Below are positions 16,932-25,291 of a stretch of DNA of 49,498 nt, in pieces. How positions within the stretch are numbered: position 1 is the stretch's first letter; each line of letters begins with the position of its first letter. The notes beneath the pieces were generated by a model. That model made no database searches. It was given only the letters and a program-made list of their open reading frames with translations, and was not told where the DNA came from. A program made the position numbers and the translations under genes. Origin of the DNA: Nitrososphaerota archaeon (GTDB taxonomy: Archaea; Thermoproteota; Nitrososphaeria; Nitrososphaerales; JACPRH01); assembly GCA_016190055.1 (NCBI GenBank), contig JACPRH010000047.1:1-49498 (forward strand), written 5' to 3'.

Positions 16932-16974
16932 AAACCCGCCCACCAACTGATAATCGTGATGTGGGGGCGGGTTT
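16932..16974. terminator. Hairpin between convergent genes
   Basis: AAACCCGCCCAC (16932-16943) can pair with GTGGGGGCGGGTTT (16961-16974), leaving two extra G in the right arm. It lies between the convergent membrane protein and cdvB genes and may serve both. Just beyond it, 16974-17004 is a run of GTTC units. Confidence 0.45.
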
Positions 16975-17043
16975 TCGTTCGTTCGTCGGTCAGTTCGTTC
17001 GTTGTTTGGGTGTAGGTTTGGGTTGTGGTGTTTGCTTTTTTGC

Positions 17044-17685
17044 TTAGCTTTGCTCGGGTTGGCCGAAGTTTACATTGTTAGTGGGTACTTGGGGGAACTT
17101 TTCCATGCGTTTCTGCTCGGCGACGGCCATTGCTTCAGCCATGATTTTCTCTGCGTCTTCGCTTCCTGGTTCGAAGGTTAGTGTGCTGCCGCTTATGTGG
17201 CCTACGTCTACGAGCAGGCCGCTCATCATGTCGCCTATTTCGCCGATTGCTGAGCCTGCGTCAGGCATGATGTTGGATAGACCGCTCTTTATTCCTCTGA
17301 CCACTGGGACAATCGGTGCCATGACATTGGCTAGGTCACCCATATCCTCGATTGTTTCCATGCGTAGAGATATTTGTTCAAGAACCATCTTGGTTTGGTT
17401 CGTTAACCTCGCCATCTTACGGGTCTCCGCCAGCTCATTAGCATGAGCTGAGACGTGCTGCTCATCATGCTTCTCGGTCGCCGAAACAATGTTGTGCATG
17501 ATAGTAGCGTCCTTCTTCCTTAACCGGTTGTCTACACCGTCAAGATGGTTTATCTCTCGCTTCAACGCCTGCTGAACAGTATGTATCTGCTCTTTCAGTG
17601 GCTTCTGAGGAACGACAGCCTTCCGCATCGAGTCACCTAGAGGCTCCTTTCGCTCCTGCACCCACTTATCCTGAAAACTACTCAT
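17044..17685 (-). CDS. cdvB: ESCRT-III-like protein, CdvB paralogue
   Basis: A 213-residue helical protein of the Snf7/ESCRT-III family used by TACK archaea in cell division and vesicle release. The N-terminal basic helix region with KPLKEQIHTVQQALKREINHLD-like spacing (about 28-50) begins the ESCRT-III core hairpin, followed by long charged helices, an RMETIEDMGDLANVM segment (about 107-121) and an acidic C-terminal helix before a short Pro/Asn tail. No winged-helix C-terminus or clear broken-MIM motif of the main CdvB is seen, so this fits a CdvB1/2-type paralogue. cdvA and cdvC are not in the window. Confidence 0.82.
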   Translation of the reverse strand: MSSFQDKWVQERKEPLGDSMRKAVVPQKPLKEQIHTVQQALKREINHLDGVDNRLRKKDATIMHNIVSATEKHDEQHVSAHANELAETRKMARLTNQTKMVLEQISLRMETIEDMGDLANVMAPIVPVVRGIKSGLSNIMPDAGSAIGEIGDMMSGLLVDVGHISGSTLTFEPGSEDAEKIMAEAMAVAEQKRMEKFPQVPTNNVNFGQPEQS

Positions 17686-17863
17686 ACCAGATCACGGCTA
17701 AAATGATCAAGTAGAGGGAAACACTAGAGCGTTTACAGCAGTAGACTAGGAGGTGAAAAACTCGTGACATGCTCTTACCCCTAAGCAGTAGATCAATGTT
17801 TTGGTGTACATTCCAACGATCTTGTCCTACCAGATACATTGGTGAGCCAAGTAGTTGGAATGC

Positions 17864-18547
17864 TTAATGAGGGTCGGAAAGATCAGTTTGATCTCTGGTC
17901 TTGATGTTGGAAGATCCTGAGATTGATATTCTTTTTGTAGCAAGTTCAGATATGTTCTCATTAACTGTTGGTCTCAGTCCGAACTCATCAATGAATACGT
18001 TCACAGCAGACCAATCAATTATGCTGCCCAGAGTAGATATGAAAAGGTTCAGCCTTCTCGCGTTAAAGGGTGTTATTCTTTCAGGAGGTCTGAACGCCAG
18101 CCTGCTACCAATGATGGCCTCCGGGGTTAAGACTTGAACATTCAATCCCCATTTCTGTTTAAAGGTGAGGAATGGCGTTAACCTTCTTGATTCAAAACCA
18201 AGAAATGTCTCAAAGAATTCTAAGACGACCGGAAAGCCGCTTATATGCGCGAGGTAGATGTGCCCGACCGGATATCTCCTGCCAAGATACTCTCCTACAG
18301 TGTAATCGTAGACCGGTTTTTTCCCAGATATTTGCTGCAGCTCGTCACATAACGCTTCGAGAAGTCGAATCGTTATCCCTGGGACTATTAGGTCTAGGTC
18401 TTTGCTCGCCAATGCTCTCTTTGTATAGACGCTCATCGCTTGAGAACCGAACAAGATCACGTCATTTGCATCCGACTTTGAGAGAATCGGTGTAATTCTC
18501 CGCAAGACATCTATCCAGACATGGGCGGGCGCACGTGGGCGCCTCAT
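17864..18547 (-). CDS. Nucleotidyltransferase-fold protein (TA-like partner)
   Basis: A 227-residue protein with the polymerase-beta-type nucleotidyltransferase core: FGSQAMS at about 33-39 and the metal-binding KDLDLIV at about 49-55. It resembles the AbiEii/MNT group of toxin-like nucleotidyltransferases. The gene starts 6 nt after the stop of the winged-helix gene 18554-19333 and is cotranscribed with it. The arrangement of regulator first and nucleotidyltransferase second matches AbiE-type systems, but the sequence is not a clear AbiEii, and enzyme activity is inferred only from GS...DxD. Confidence 0.72.
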   Translation of the reverse strand: MRRPRAPAHVWIDVLRRITPILSKSDANDVILFGSQAMSVYTKRALASKDLDLIVPGITIRLLEALCDELQQISGKKPVYDYTVGEYLGRRYPVGHIYLAHISGFPVVLEFFETFLGFESRRLTPFLTFKQKWGLNVQVLTPEAIIGSRLAFRPPERITPFNARRLNLFISTLGSIIDWSAVNVFIDEFGLRPTVNENISELATKRISISGSSNIKTRDQTDLSDPH

Positions 18548-18553
18548 CTCTCA

Positions 18554-19333
18554 TCACTTCACTCCTAGTTGTTTACCTATTACGTCCACCAGTTCATCCG
18601 GCGAGATTGGGAGGCTAACCGGCTTCGAGATTTTAACGGATACCTTGAGGGGAATGGGGTGGATTCGTTTCCTTATCTCATAAAGGGATTTAAGATCCTC
18701 AACCTCCGGTTTTGGCGAAACCAATAGATAGTTAATCGCGTCCAGTATTCCTTGAATTAAGCTCCTAACGGCTTGCTCATCAGCTCTACGCATCAAATAT
18801 GCGTGATCAAGCTTCTTGGTTGCAAGCAGTGCTGCGCTGAAGTATATCGCCTCGGAGATTCTTTCTCGGCCTTTGCTTCTAGCTAGCATTTCAACCACTA
18901 CATCCTCAAGAGAACCGTAGAGCGTCTCCTCTGAGAGCCTAGCGCGGACTAACCCATCGATGTCTGTCTTTACTCGGACGGAGGATTTGGCAGGCACTGT
19001 CCAGTTGAGTCCATAGAACTGCAAGGCATTTTCACCAACTTCAACGAACGGGCCATTGTGCGTGAGCATGTATTTCTGGCTCATTCGAACATTGGGTTGC
19101 TTCACCTGTTCCTCACGACGACTTAATACTCCTGATTTTACTAGCAGATCAAGGTAGACGCGCAGCGCTCTATGATTGGAAAGCACCCTCTTGTTCCTGA
19201 GATGTTCTAGAATTGTATTGAACGTGGGCTCAACGCCGTCCTTATTAATCGCCTCAACTGATTGCGTTATACTCTCCGCTACGATGGCACTCCTGTTCCT
19301 CTTGTTCTCCGCCTTAAGATCCCACATGACCAC
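18554..19333 (-). CDS. Winged-helix regulator paired with the nucleotidyltransferase
   Basis: A 259-residue protein. The N-terminal 85 residues form helices with a winged-helix-like HRALRVYLDLLVKSGVLSRREE segment (about 54-75, 22 residues apart from the wing). The remaining part is helical and ends in a beta-rich region with repeated KVSVKISKPVSLPIS. It is first in a two-gene operon, and a perfect 14-bp palindrome lies 11 nt upstream of its ATG, as for an antitoxin that represses its own operon. Antitoxin function is an inference. Confidence 0.68.
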   Translation of the reverse strand: MVMWDLKAENKRNRSAIVAESITQSVEAINKDGVEPTFNTILEHLRNKRVLSNHRALRVYLDLLVKSGVLSRREEQVKQPNVRMSQKYMLTHNGPFVEVGENALQFYGLNWTVPAKSSVRVKTDIDGLVRARLSEETLYGSLEDVVVEMLARSKGRERISEAIYFSAALLATKKLDHAYLMRRADEQAVRSLIQGILDAINYLLVSPKPEVEDLKSLYEIRKRIHPIPLKVSVKISKPVSLPISPDELVDVIGKQLGVK

Positions 19334-19343
19334 TAAACTCCTA

Positions 19344-19357
19344 TGTACAATTGTACA
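19344..19357. promoter_or_regulatory. Perfect 14-bp palindromic operator
   Basis: TGTACAATTGTACA is a perfect palindrome ending 10 nt before ATG 19333. An AT-rich TTTAATA-like box about 15 nt further upstream would place the transcript start inside or next to the palindrome, so binding here would block initiation. Confidence 0.6.
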
Positions 19358-19562
19358 AAGGATATTAACTATTAAAACCTTCTACATCAATATCATACGG
19401 AACAAATCTAGGCAACTGAACGCACCTACCCAACTATTAATCGACTGAGTGAGTGCCGTAGGGCTTTCCACTCATCTTATGCTGAGCCTGAAAATGGAGA
19501 GACTTTTTAAACGTCGGTTAGCGGCGAACCTGATCAAGTGAAGCAAAGGGGAAGAGAGGTTC

Positions 19563-21179
19563 TTGGAGACTCCTAAGACAGCGCAACTCGACGAGCCCAC
19601 CGTCAAGGCCTGTCAAGAAATTGCGGAGACACTAAGCAAGAAACTGAACCCAAGCAAAAACGATTTCCTGAAAATTAAACGGCGAATCAGCGCTAAGCAT
19701 AAGCTGAGCCGCATCCCCTCCAACTCCACCATCCTGACATCGCTGCCGCCAGAGAGGCGTGAAGAGCTTCGAAGGCTCCTGATGATTAAACCTGTGCGCA
19801 CCGCCTCCGGCATCTCGGTCATTGCGATAATGACGAAGCCGCATCCTTGCCCGCCTCAGGCTCAGTGTGTCTACTGTCCCGGCGGAGTCAAAACGGGATC
19901 TCCCAAGTCTTACACTGGTTATGAGCCTGCGGCTTTGAGAGGAGTGCAGAACGATTTTGACGGTTATCGAGAGGTTGAGGCGCGTCTGAGACAGCTTGAG
20001 GCAGCTGGTCATCAGGTGCAGAAATCCGAGTTCATCATCATGGGTGGAACCTTCCTCAACTTCCCCGCCCAGTATCAGGAGGAGTTCGTCAAAGGATGCT
20101 TCGACGCCCTCAACGGAACAACCTCCAGCAGCCTAGAGGAGGCTCACAGAATATCTGAGTCAGCCCTGAGACGAAATGTCGGTGTAACCTTTGAGACAAG
20201 GCCGGATCTGTGCCGTGAGCCCGAGGTGGATATGATGCTTAGGCTCGGAGCCACCCGAGTAGAGATAGGGGTACAGATACCTGACGACGAAATCTACCGG
20301 CTGGTTAAGCGTGGCCACACGGTGCAGGATGTAGTCGACTCCTTCCGGATCTCTAAGGATGCGGGGTTGAAGGTGGTGGCGCACATGATGCCGGGGCTCC
20401 CTGGGTCAAGCCCTGAGAAGGATCTTGAAGCCTTCAAGAGGCTCTTTGAGGACTCTGACTTCAAGCCTGACATGCTGAAGATTTACCCTACACTCGTAGT
20501 TTCCTCTGCGGAGCTTCATAGATGGTGGTCGAAAGGTGACTACAAGCCCTACAGCTTAGAGACCACGGTGAATCTTCTCGCCGATGTGAAGCAGCAGCTA
20601 CCTGACTGGGTTAGAATAATGAGGATTCAAAGAGATATTCCAGCCCGGCTGATTGAGGACGGCGTCAAAAAGAGCAACCTGCGGGAACTGGTTCATGAAG
20701 AGCTTAACCGTAGAGGAACAGAATGCAGATGTATCCGTTGCCGCGAAATCGGTTTGAAGCGGCCCAGCATCAGCTACCCTGATGAGGACAATATGGAGTT
20801 GAAGATGGAGAGGTACGAGGCTTCAGGCGGCGAAGAAACATTTCTTTCGCTTGTCGATAAGCAGGCAGATGCTTTAGTTGGTTTCGTAAGGGTTCGGCGT
20901 CCTTCAGACGGAGCGCATAGGCCCGAGGTGAAGGAGACTAGGAGCTGCTTGGTGAGGGAGCTACATATCTACGGACCGGTTGTCCCGATTGGTCTGCGAG
21001 ACGACGGCTCTTGGCAGCACAGGGGTTTCGGTGGAAGATTAATGCGTGAAGCTGAGCGAGTTGCAGTCGAAGAGTATGATGCGAAGAAGATGATTGTGAT
21101 GAGCGCAGTCGGAACCCGACTATACTACGCGAAGCTCGGATACAATTTGCAAGGACCCTATATGGTGAAGCAAATATGA
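19563..21179 (+). CDS. elp3: Elp3, tRNA U34 carboxymethyl/acetyl-transferase
   Basis: Radical-SAM and acetyltransferase enzyme that starts the cm5U34 modification of tRNA wobble uridine. The 538-residue protein has the radical-SAM cysteines in HPCPPQAQCVYCPGG (Cys96, 102, 105), a long barrel domain with MGGTF and VEIGVQ strands, a zinc-type ECRCIRCRE cluster near 385-395, and a C-terminal GNAT domain with QHRGFGGRL acetyl-CoA loop and a YAKLGY end. In archaea Elp3 works without the other Elongator subunits. The start is TTG 19563 after a GGGGAAGAGAGG sequence. The gene overlaps lysS by 4 nt (ATGA), so the two are translationally coupled. Confidence 0.95.
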   Translation: METPKTAQLDEPTVKACQEIAETLSKKLNPSKNDFLKIKRRISAKHKLSRIPSNSTILTSLPPERREELRRLLMIKPVRTASGISVIAIMTKPHPCPPQAQCVYCPGGVKTGSPKSYTGYEPAALRGVQNDFDGYREVEARLRQLEAAGHQVQKSEFIIMGGTFLNFPAQYQEEFVKGCFDALNGTTSSSLEEAHRISESALRRNVGVTFETRPDLCREPEVDMMLRLGATRVEIGVQIPDDEIYRLVKRGHTVQDVVDSFRISKDAGLKVVAHMMPGLPGSSPEKDLEAFKRLFEDSDFKPDMLKIYPTLVVSSAELHRWWSKGDYKPYSLETTVNLLADVKQQLPDWVRIMRIQRDIPARLIEDGVKKSNLRELVHEELNRRGTECRCIRCREIGLKRPSISYPDEDNMELKMERYEASGGEETFLSLVDKQADALVGFVRVRRPSDGAHRPEVKETRSCLVRELHIYGPVVPIGLRDDGSWQHRGFGGRLMREAERVAVEEYDAKKMIVMSAVGTRLYYAKLGYNLQGPYMVKQI

Positions 21180-22822
21180 ACCAAGAAAACGAGAATGAGA
21201 ACGAAGAAGAAATTGTAAACGCGAATGAGAAGATAATTGGAAGAGGAACTTGGCTCGACAAAGTAGCTGAAGACTTGGTTGAGCGGGAGAAGAAGCTCGG
21301 CCGCTCACTCAGCCTCATCCGAGTCGAAAGCGGACTGGGTGCATCAGGAATCCCGCATGTAGGAAGCATTGGGGATGCGGTGCGAGCCTACGGGGTAAGA
21401 CAGGCTCTGAAGGATGTTGGGTACAACTCGGAGCTGATTGCGTACTCCGATGACATGGATGGCCTCCGAAAGGTACCTGTTGGATTACCGGAGTGGCTGA
21501 ACGACTACATCGCACACCCCGTCTCCAAGATACCTGATCCCTTTGGCTGCCACAGCTCGTACGGAGCCCATATGAGTTCTATCTTGACCGACGGGCTGGA
21601 CAAGCTCAGCGTCGAATACAAGTTCCAGAGCGGGGCTGAAGCGTACCGGAAGGGGTTGTTGGCGAATCAGGTTGTTAAGATCCTTGAGAACAGCCGGCTT
21701 ATCGGTGAGAAGATATCTGAGATGCTTGGCCAAACCAAGTTTGAGGATGTACTCCCGTACTATCCGGTATGCGGCTCCTGCGGAAGAATCTACGTGGCAG
21801 AAGCCTATCGATACGAGCGGGAGGAGAAGAAGGTTTTGTACCGCTGCCGAGGCGCTGAGATTGCGCATAAGAAGATTGAGGGGTGCGGCCATGAAGGTGA
21901 GGCTGACGTCACCAAGGATCAGGGTAAGCTTAGCTGGAAGAGCGAGTTCGCAGCCCGCTGGGCCGCTTTAGACATCCGGTTCGAAGCTTATGGGAAGGAT
22001 ATTGCGGACTCGGTGAAGGTTAACGACTGGATAGCAGAGGCGGTTCTGAACTATCCTCCACCGTTCCACGTGAAGTACGAAATGTTTCTCGACAAGTCCG
22101 GCAAAAAGATCTCAAAGTCGCTGGGCAACGTCTTTACACCACAGGCGTGGCTGACATATGGAACACCGCAGTCACTTCTTCTCCTAATGTACAAACGAAT
22201 AGCTGGGACAAGAAACCTCAGCGTCGAAGACATTCCCACATACATGGATGAGTACGACGCGTTAGAGGACGTCTACTTCGGGAAGGTGAAGGAGGAGAAT
22301 CCCGCTAAACTCAGGAAGACGAAGGGACTCTACGAATACATCAACCACCTTAACCCGCCGAAAGCCCCCAGCATCCACGCCTCCTACCGACTAATAGCCC
22401 AGATTGCCTCAGTCGCCCCGAAAGAAGGCAGAACCGACTACGTGATTGAGAGGCTGAAGAGCTACCGAGCCATCAAAGAAGCCGATGAAGCGTTCAGAGA
22501 AAAAGTTAGGTTAGCAGCTAACTGGGCTGACGAGTTCAGCAAAACAACCGAGAAAACCAAGGTGGAGCTAACCCCCGTTGAGAGAATTGCGGTAGCCCAA
22601 ATCGTCGACTTTATCCGAAAAACACCTAAAGCTGAAGCTGAAACTATCCAGAACGTAATCTTCGAAGCCGCTAAAACCAACAGCATCCCACCGACAGACC
22701 TCTTCAGAGCAATGTACCGCATCCTAATCGGCACAAACAGAGGCCCTCGACTCGGAACCTACATCGTAGATATCGGAACCGAGCGAGCAGCGGACTCATT
22801 ATCCGAACAGCTAGATCAGTAA
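21176..22822 (+). CDS. lysS: Lysyl-tRNA synthetase, class I
   Basis: Class I LysRS, typical of many archaea. It charges tRNA-Lys. The 548-residue protein has a Glu/Asn-rich N-terminal tail, the HIGH-type motif HVGS at 61-64, a zinc-binding insert with CGSCG and GCGHEG, and the KMSKS-type KISKS in DKSGKKISKSLGN near 300. The C-terminal part is helical, for anticodon binding. ATG 21176 overlaps the elp3 stop. Joint expression with a tRNA U34-modifying enzyme makes sense, since tRNA-Lys(UUU) is an Elp3 substrate. Confidence 0.96.
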   Translation: MNQENENENEEEIVNANEKIIGRGTWLDKVAEDLVEREKKLGRSLSLIRVESGLGASGIPHVGSIGDAVRAYGVRQALKDVGYNSELIAYSDDMDGLRKVPVGLPEWLNDYIAHPVSKIPDPFGCHSSYGAHMSSILTDGLDKLSVEYKFQSGAEAYRKGLLANQVVKILENSRLIGEKISEMLGQTKFEDVLPYYPVCGSCGRIYVAEAYRYEREEKKVLYRCRGAEIAHKKIEGCGHEGEADVTKDQGKLSWKSEFAARWAALDIRFEAYGKDIADSVKVNDWIAEAVLNYPPPFHVKYEMFLDKSGKKISKSLGNVFTPQAWLTYGTPQSLLLLMYKRIAGTRNLSVEDIPTYMDEYDALEDVYFGKVKEENPAKLRKTKGLYEYINHLNPPKAPSIHASYRLIAQIASVAPKEGRTDYVIERLKSYRAIKEADEAFREKVRLAANWADEFSKTTEKTKVELTPVERIAVAQIVDFIRKTPKAEAETIQNVIFEAAKTNSIPPTDLFRAMYRILIGTNRGPRLGTYIVDIGTERAADSLSEQLDQ

Positions 22823-22894
22823 AAATAGCTGCGTATACGTCAGCCGCCACATACGCAGCATTACTCAGTTTCAGCTAATTCTTAGGGAGCTGTT

Positions 22895-23044
22895 CTATAC
22901 GAGTTCCTGGTCGTGCTTCCCATCGGCATCTAATGTATAGGCGCATTCGACGAATATCTTGACGTGAAGTTCCTTCTCTATAAGGTGAATCCTGCGAAAC
23001 ATTTCCTCTTTCAGCTGTTCTAACTCGGAGGCATTTCTAATCAT
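22895..23044 (-). CDS. Small charged helical protein (49 aa)
   Basis: ATG 23044 to TAG 22895. GGTGG lies 5 nt before the ATG, and an ATTAAATT box stands further upstream. The product is an amphipathic helix rich in Glu, Lys and Leu (ELEQLKEEMFRRIHLIEKEL) followed by a short strand and an acidic end. The good ribosome-binding site and coiled-coil pattern make it credible. Function unknown; it lies between lysS and the tRNA-Arg gene. Confidence 0.5.
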   Translation of the reverse strand: MIRNASELEQLKEEMFRRIHLIEKELHVKIFVECAYTLDADGKHDQELV

Positions 23045-23235
23045 CTTACCACCAATTTAATAGAATGTCTCAAGCGACCTAAATACATTTTCTCTAAATC
23101 CAGTCACATCTTCTGTACGCACAACCAAAATTATGTCTCACATACGCCTCTATTTGGGTGAGACCTAGAACCTAAATGCTCATATTGAAGCCTCGGCACC
23201 CACCGGAGATGTGGGCCCATAGCCTAGCATGGATA

Positions 23236-23261
23236 GGCGCTAGATAGACGCTCCAGAATAG
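23236..23261 (+). other. tRNA-Arg intron 1 (D stem)
   Basis: Removal of these 26 nt joins exon GGATA to GGCGCTG and restores a perfect D stem. The ends of the intron share ATAG-type sequence, so alternative borders shifted by one or two bases are possible. Confidence 0.55.
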
Positions 23262-23268
23262 GGCGCTG

Positions 23269-23294
23269 AGAAACCTAAGAAAAAGGTCGCGTAA
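23269..23294 (+). other. tRNA-Arg intron 2 (position 29/30)
   Basis: A 26-nt intron at a non-canonical place in the 5' strand of the anticodon stem. The splice sites TG^A and AA^G lie in the two 3-nt bulges of a bulge-helix-bulge with a 4-bp central helix, the substrate of the archaeal splicing endonuclease. Confidence 0.75.
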
Positions 23295-23419
23295 GCCTGC
23301 GAAGCCGGAGGTCGAGGGTTCAAATCCCTCTGGGCCCGCTGACATATTTCTGCACTTGGCATCTTTTTCCTTAACTCAAAGCCGGAGGTTTGTTTGGTTA
23401 GGTAAGTTTATCTTGCTTA

Positions 23420-23674
23420 GTGAGGTACGCATTTTGGTTAACATTGAAGGCAGATACTAGCGAGAGGATCTTTAATGTTCTGATCGAGAAGGATGAGGAT
23501 GGGTATTATGTTGCTTCAGTAGTGGAGCTGCCTGGGTGTCATACTCAAGCGAAGACTCTTGACAGCCTAAACCGTCGAGTGAGAGAGGCAATTGAAGCTT
23601 ATCTGCAGGTGGCTGAGCCAGAGCGGCCGCCGGAATTTATTGGAGTACAACAACTCCGAATTAAGCTGCATTAG
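23420..23674 (+). CDS. hicB: HicB-family antitoxin
   Basis: An 84-residue protein with the HicB partial-RNase-H-like fold: IEKDEDGYYVASVVELPGC near 24-42, then HTQAKTLDSLNRRVREAIEAYL, ending in a short tail. HicB binds and neutralises HicA. Most HicB proteins start shortly before the first strand, so the start may be a TTG at about 23444 instead of GTG 23420. The order hicB-hicA is the reverse of the commonest one. It is the first gene after the tRNA-Arg gene. Confidence 0.8.
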   Translation: MRYAFWLTLKADTSERIFNVLIEKDEDGYYVASVVELPGCHTQAKTLDSLNRRVREAIEAYLQVAEPERPPEFIGVQQLRIKLH

Positions 23675-23689
23675 TAGTGAAACTGTCAG

Positions 23690-23920
23690 TTGCCCCTCCG
23701 GCCTACAAAGGTTAGAACAGTCATTAAGACGTTGATAAAACTAGGTTTCACTTTGGAGAGGATACATGGAAGTCATATGGTCTTTAAGCACAAGGATGGT
23801 CGAATAACCGTGGTTCCGCGGCATGGGCACGGAGAGCTTGGACGGGGGTTACTACGTAAGATTGCACTGGACTTACGGATATCTTCAGATGAATTCGCCA
23901 AATTATTGGAAGAAGAGTGA
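23690..23920 (+). CDS. hicA: HicA-family mRNA interferase toxin
   Basis: A 76-residue dsRBD-like toxin that cleaves mRNA. The N-terminus PLRPTKVRTVIKTLIKLGF and the GSHMVFKH motif with catalytic His29 are diagnostic; PRHGHGELGRGLLRKI follows as usual. The start is TTG 23690, 15 nt after the hicB stop. Complete and probably functional. Confidence 0.85.
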   Translation: MPLRPTKVRTVIKTLIKLGFTLERIHGSHMVFKHKDGRITVVPRHGHGELGRGLLRKIALDLRISSDEFAKLLEEE

Positions 23921-23977
23921 GCACTAGTTCAAGCACGCTTCGGAAAGTTTGTCACTAGAGATCACATACAACTGCAC

Positions 23978-24029
23978 ATTTTGAGCCCAAATCTTAGAAC
24001 CATAAACGCCTCGTGTCCCTCTGGGCCCG
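23978..24029 (+). repeat. tRNA-Arg 3'-end scar with arm, copy A
   Basis: Its last 14 nt (TCCCTCTGGGCCCG) equal the 3' end of the tRNA-Arg gene at 23325-23338. The preceding 38 nt are not from the tRNA but match 29130-29165, so the whole 52-nt unit is about 85% identical to copy B. This is what an attR site of an element integrated at the tRNA would look like. The rest of the interval to 24314 is AT-rich with no gene. Confidence 0.65.
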
Positions 24030-24314
24030 TTACATTTATTTTATCATAATATAATATTCATTGCATATTGAGTATATATTATGGACAGATAATTTAATTA
24101 ATCTCATCATTTCCGATGACTTGACGCACCTCCTTTCCGGCATTAGGTATCCACAAATGGCATTTGGTGGTATACTGAGTGAATCTATATTTTGTTAGAG
24201 CGCTTCGACGTACTTCTTTGAAATTCAAGTTTGAAGAATAGATCTCGGTCACGCGGATGCGGTGATTCCTTCACGAGCCTTGCGTTGAGAGTGAAGTTAC
24301 TTCGTAGCCTTGGC

Positions 24315-25202
24315 TTAGGCTGTTTCCATGTCAGCCAGGAACAGCCCGTGCCAAGTGTGGTACCAGATCGCGCCGGTGTAGCCGTTTATGCTCAGCATCC
24401 CGTAATGCTCCCCACCGAGAGTGGTCATGATAGTATAGTATCCGTCGAACGCGATGATTTCACCAGCCTCCGTTCCGGGATATGTGACGTTCAGGAAGCT
24501 CTGAGCAATTGTCTCAGCCTCATCAGGTGTAACAGTCATCGTGCCGTTTCTTTGACCGCCATACCAGCCGCCACCCATCATACCGCCCATTCCGCCGTAC
24601 TTGGTGTTCCACATCATGCTCTGAGGCTCTGGATGTACTGAACCTGTAAATCGGTCAATCAGAATCTCCGCCGCACCTTTCCCGGTGCTCTTCTCAACTA
24701 TCGAAAGATAGAAGTTGTGGGAGTACTCTTCAAGCTCACCTATTTCCAGATCCGGGTTGTTGAGAGATGCCAAGTAGTTCTTCGCAATCTGCGCAGCCTT
24801 ATCCTGCGTCAGCGCAGTAGAAACATTCTGATAGTAGCCCATCATGCCACCACCCATCATCCCTCCGCTCATCATGCCGCCTCCCATCATGCCACCACCA
24901 TTCATCATGCCACCACCCATCATGCCCTGTCCGTAGTATTGCTGAGGCTGGTTAGGTGATGCTTGCTGATAATTCTGGTTGTTGTAGCCTCCCATCATTC
25001 CTCCACCACCCATCATGCCGCCTCCTCCTAGTCCTCCACCCATCATTCCAGAGTCGTATCCCTGGTTTTGACGGTATCCGGATGAAGAGAGCTGCATATT
25101 GGCATTCGCGTACACCGCAAGAGACGCAAATGCGATTAGTGCTGTAACCGCTATAGCGATTACCACTAGCTCCTTACTGCTGATTGTTATCTTAGTTGAC
25201 AT
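24315..25202 (-). CDS. Met/Gly-rich membrane-anchored protein with PepSY-like repeats
   Basis: A 295-residue protein with an N-terminal membrane anchor (about 10-32), a long region of GMMGGG-type units (about 50-120), and two repeats of a PepSY-like unit: helix with AxxIAxxxL then a three-strand sheet ending in R/GxTGxxxxxxxH (about 130-195 and 225-290), with a further GGMGGMMGGG between them. Clustered Met residues can bind Cu(I) or other soft metals; the His/Trp-rich YHTWHG end could add ligands. It lies in the ArsR gene cluster. Outer location is inferred from the anchor. Metal binding is an inference from composition. Confidence 0.75.
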   Translation of the reverse strand: MSTKITISSKELVVIAIAVTALIAFASLAVYANANMQLSSSGYRQNQGYDSGMMGGGLGGGGMMGGGGMMGGYNNQNYQQASPNQPQQYYGQGMMGGGMMNGGGMMGGGMMSGGMMGGGMMGYYQNVSTALTQDKAAQIAKNYLASLNNPDLEIGELEEYSHNFYLSIVEKSTGKGAAEILIDRFTGSVHPEPQSMMWNTKYGGMGGMMGGGWYGGQRNGTMTVTPDEAETIAQSFLNVTYPGTEAGEIIAFDGYYTIMTTLGGEHYGMLSINGYTGAIWYHTWHGLFLADMETA

Positions 25203-25291
25203 TATTTATCTGACCTCTGGCTTCTGTATAGTTTGAAACAGTGTATGATAGTTGCCTGAAACAGTGTTTGAAACACATTTCTTCGAGTGTA

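Larger units (their letters stand above)
23213..23338 (+). tRNA. tRNA-Arg(GCG) with two introns
   Basis: The acceptor arms GGGCCCA (23213-23219) and TGGGCCC (23331-23337) pair fully, with G discriminator at 23338. The T arm GAGGG-TTCAAAT-CCCTC is perfect. Removing 23236-23261 and 23269-23294, each 26 nt, gives a 74-nt tRNA with D stem GCCT/AGGC, anticodon stem CTGGC/GCCGG and loop CTGCGAA, so anticodon GCG (Arg). The second intron lies between positions 29 and 30 and has a full bulge-helix-bulge: outer AGG/CCT, central GCGC/GCGT, bulges TGA and AAG. The first, in the D stem, has a central GCGC/GCGC helix with bulges TAG and AGG but weak flanking helices, so its exact borders are less sure. 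Confidence 0.85.

Noticed and set aside
16974-17004. GTTC-rich run as a possible mobile-element end
   Set aside because: It is a simple low-complexity run beside a terminator-like hairpin, with no inverted partner or target duplication.
24838-25050. Tandem CATCAT/CCACC-type DNA repeats, possible CRISPR or satellite
   Set aside because: They are codon-level repeats of Met and Gly in the coding region of the Met/Gly-rich protein, without spacers.
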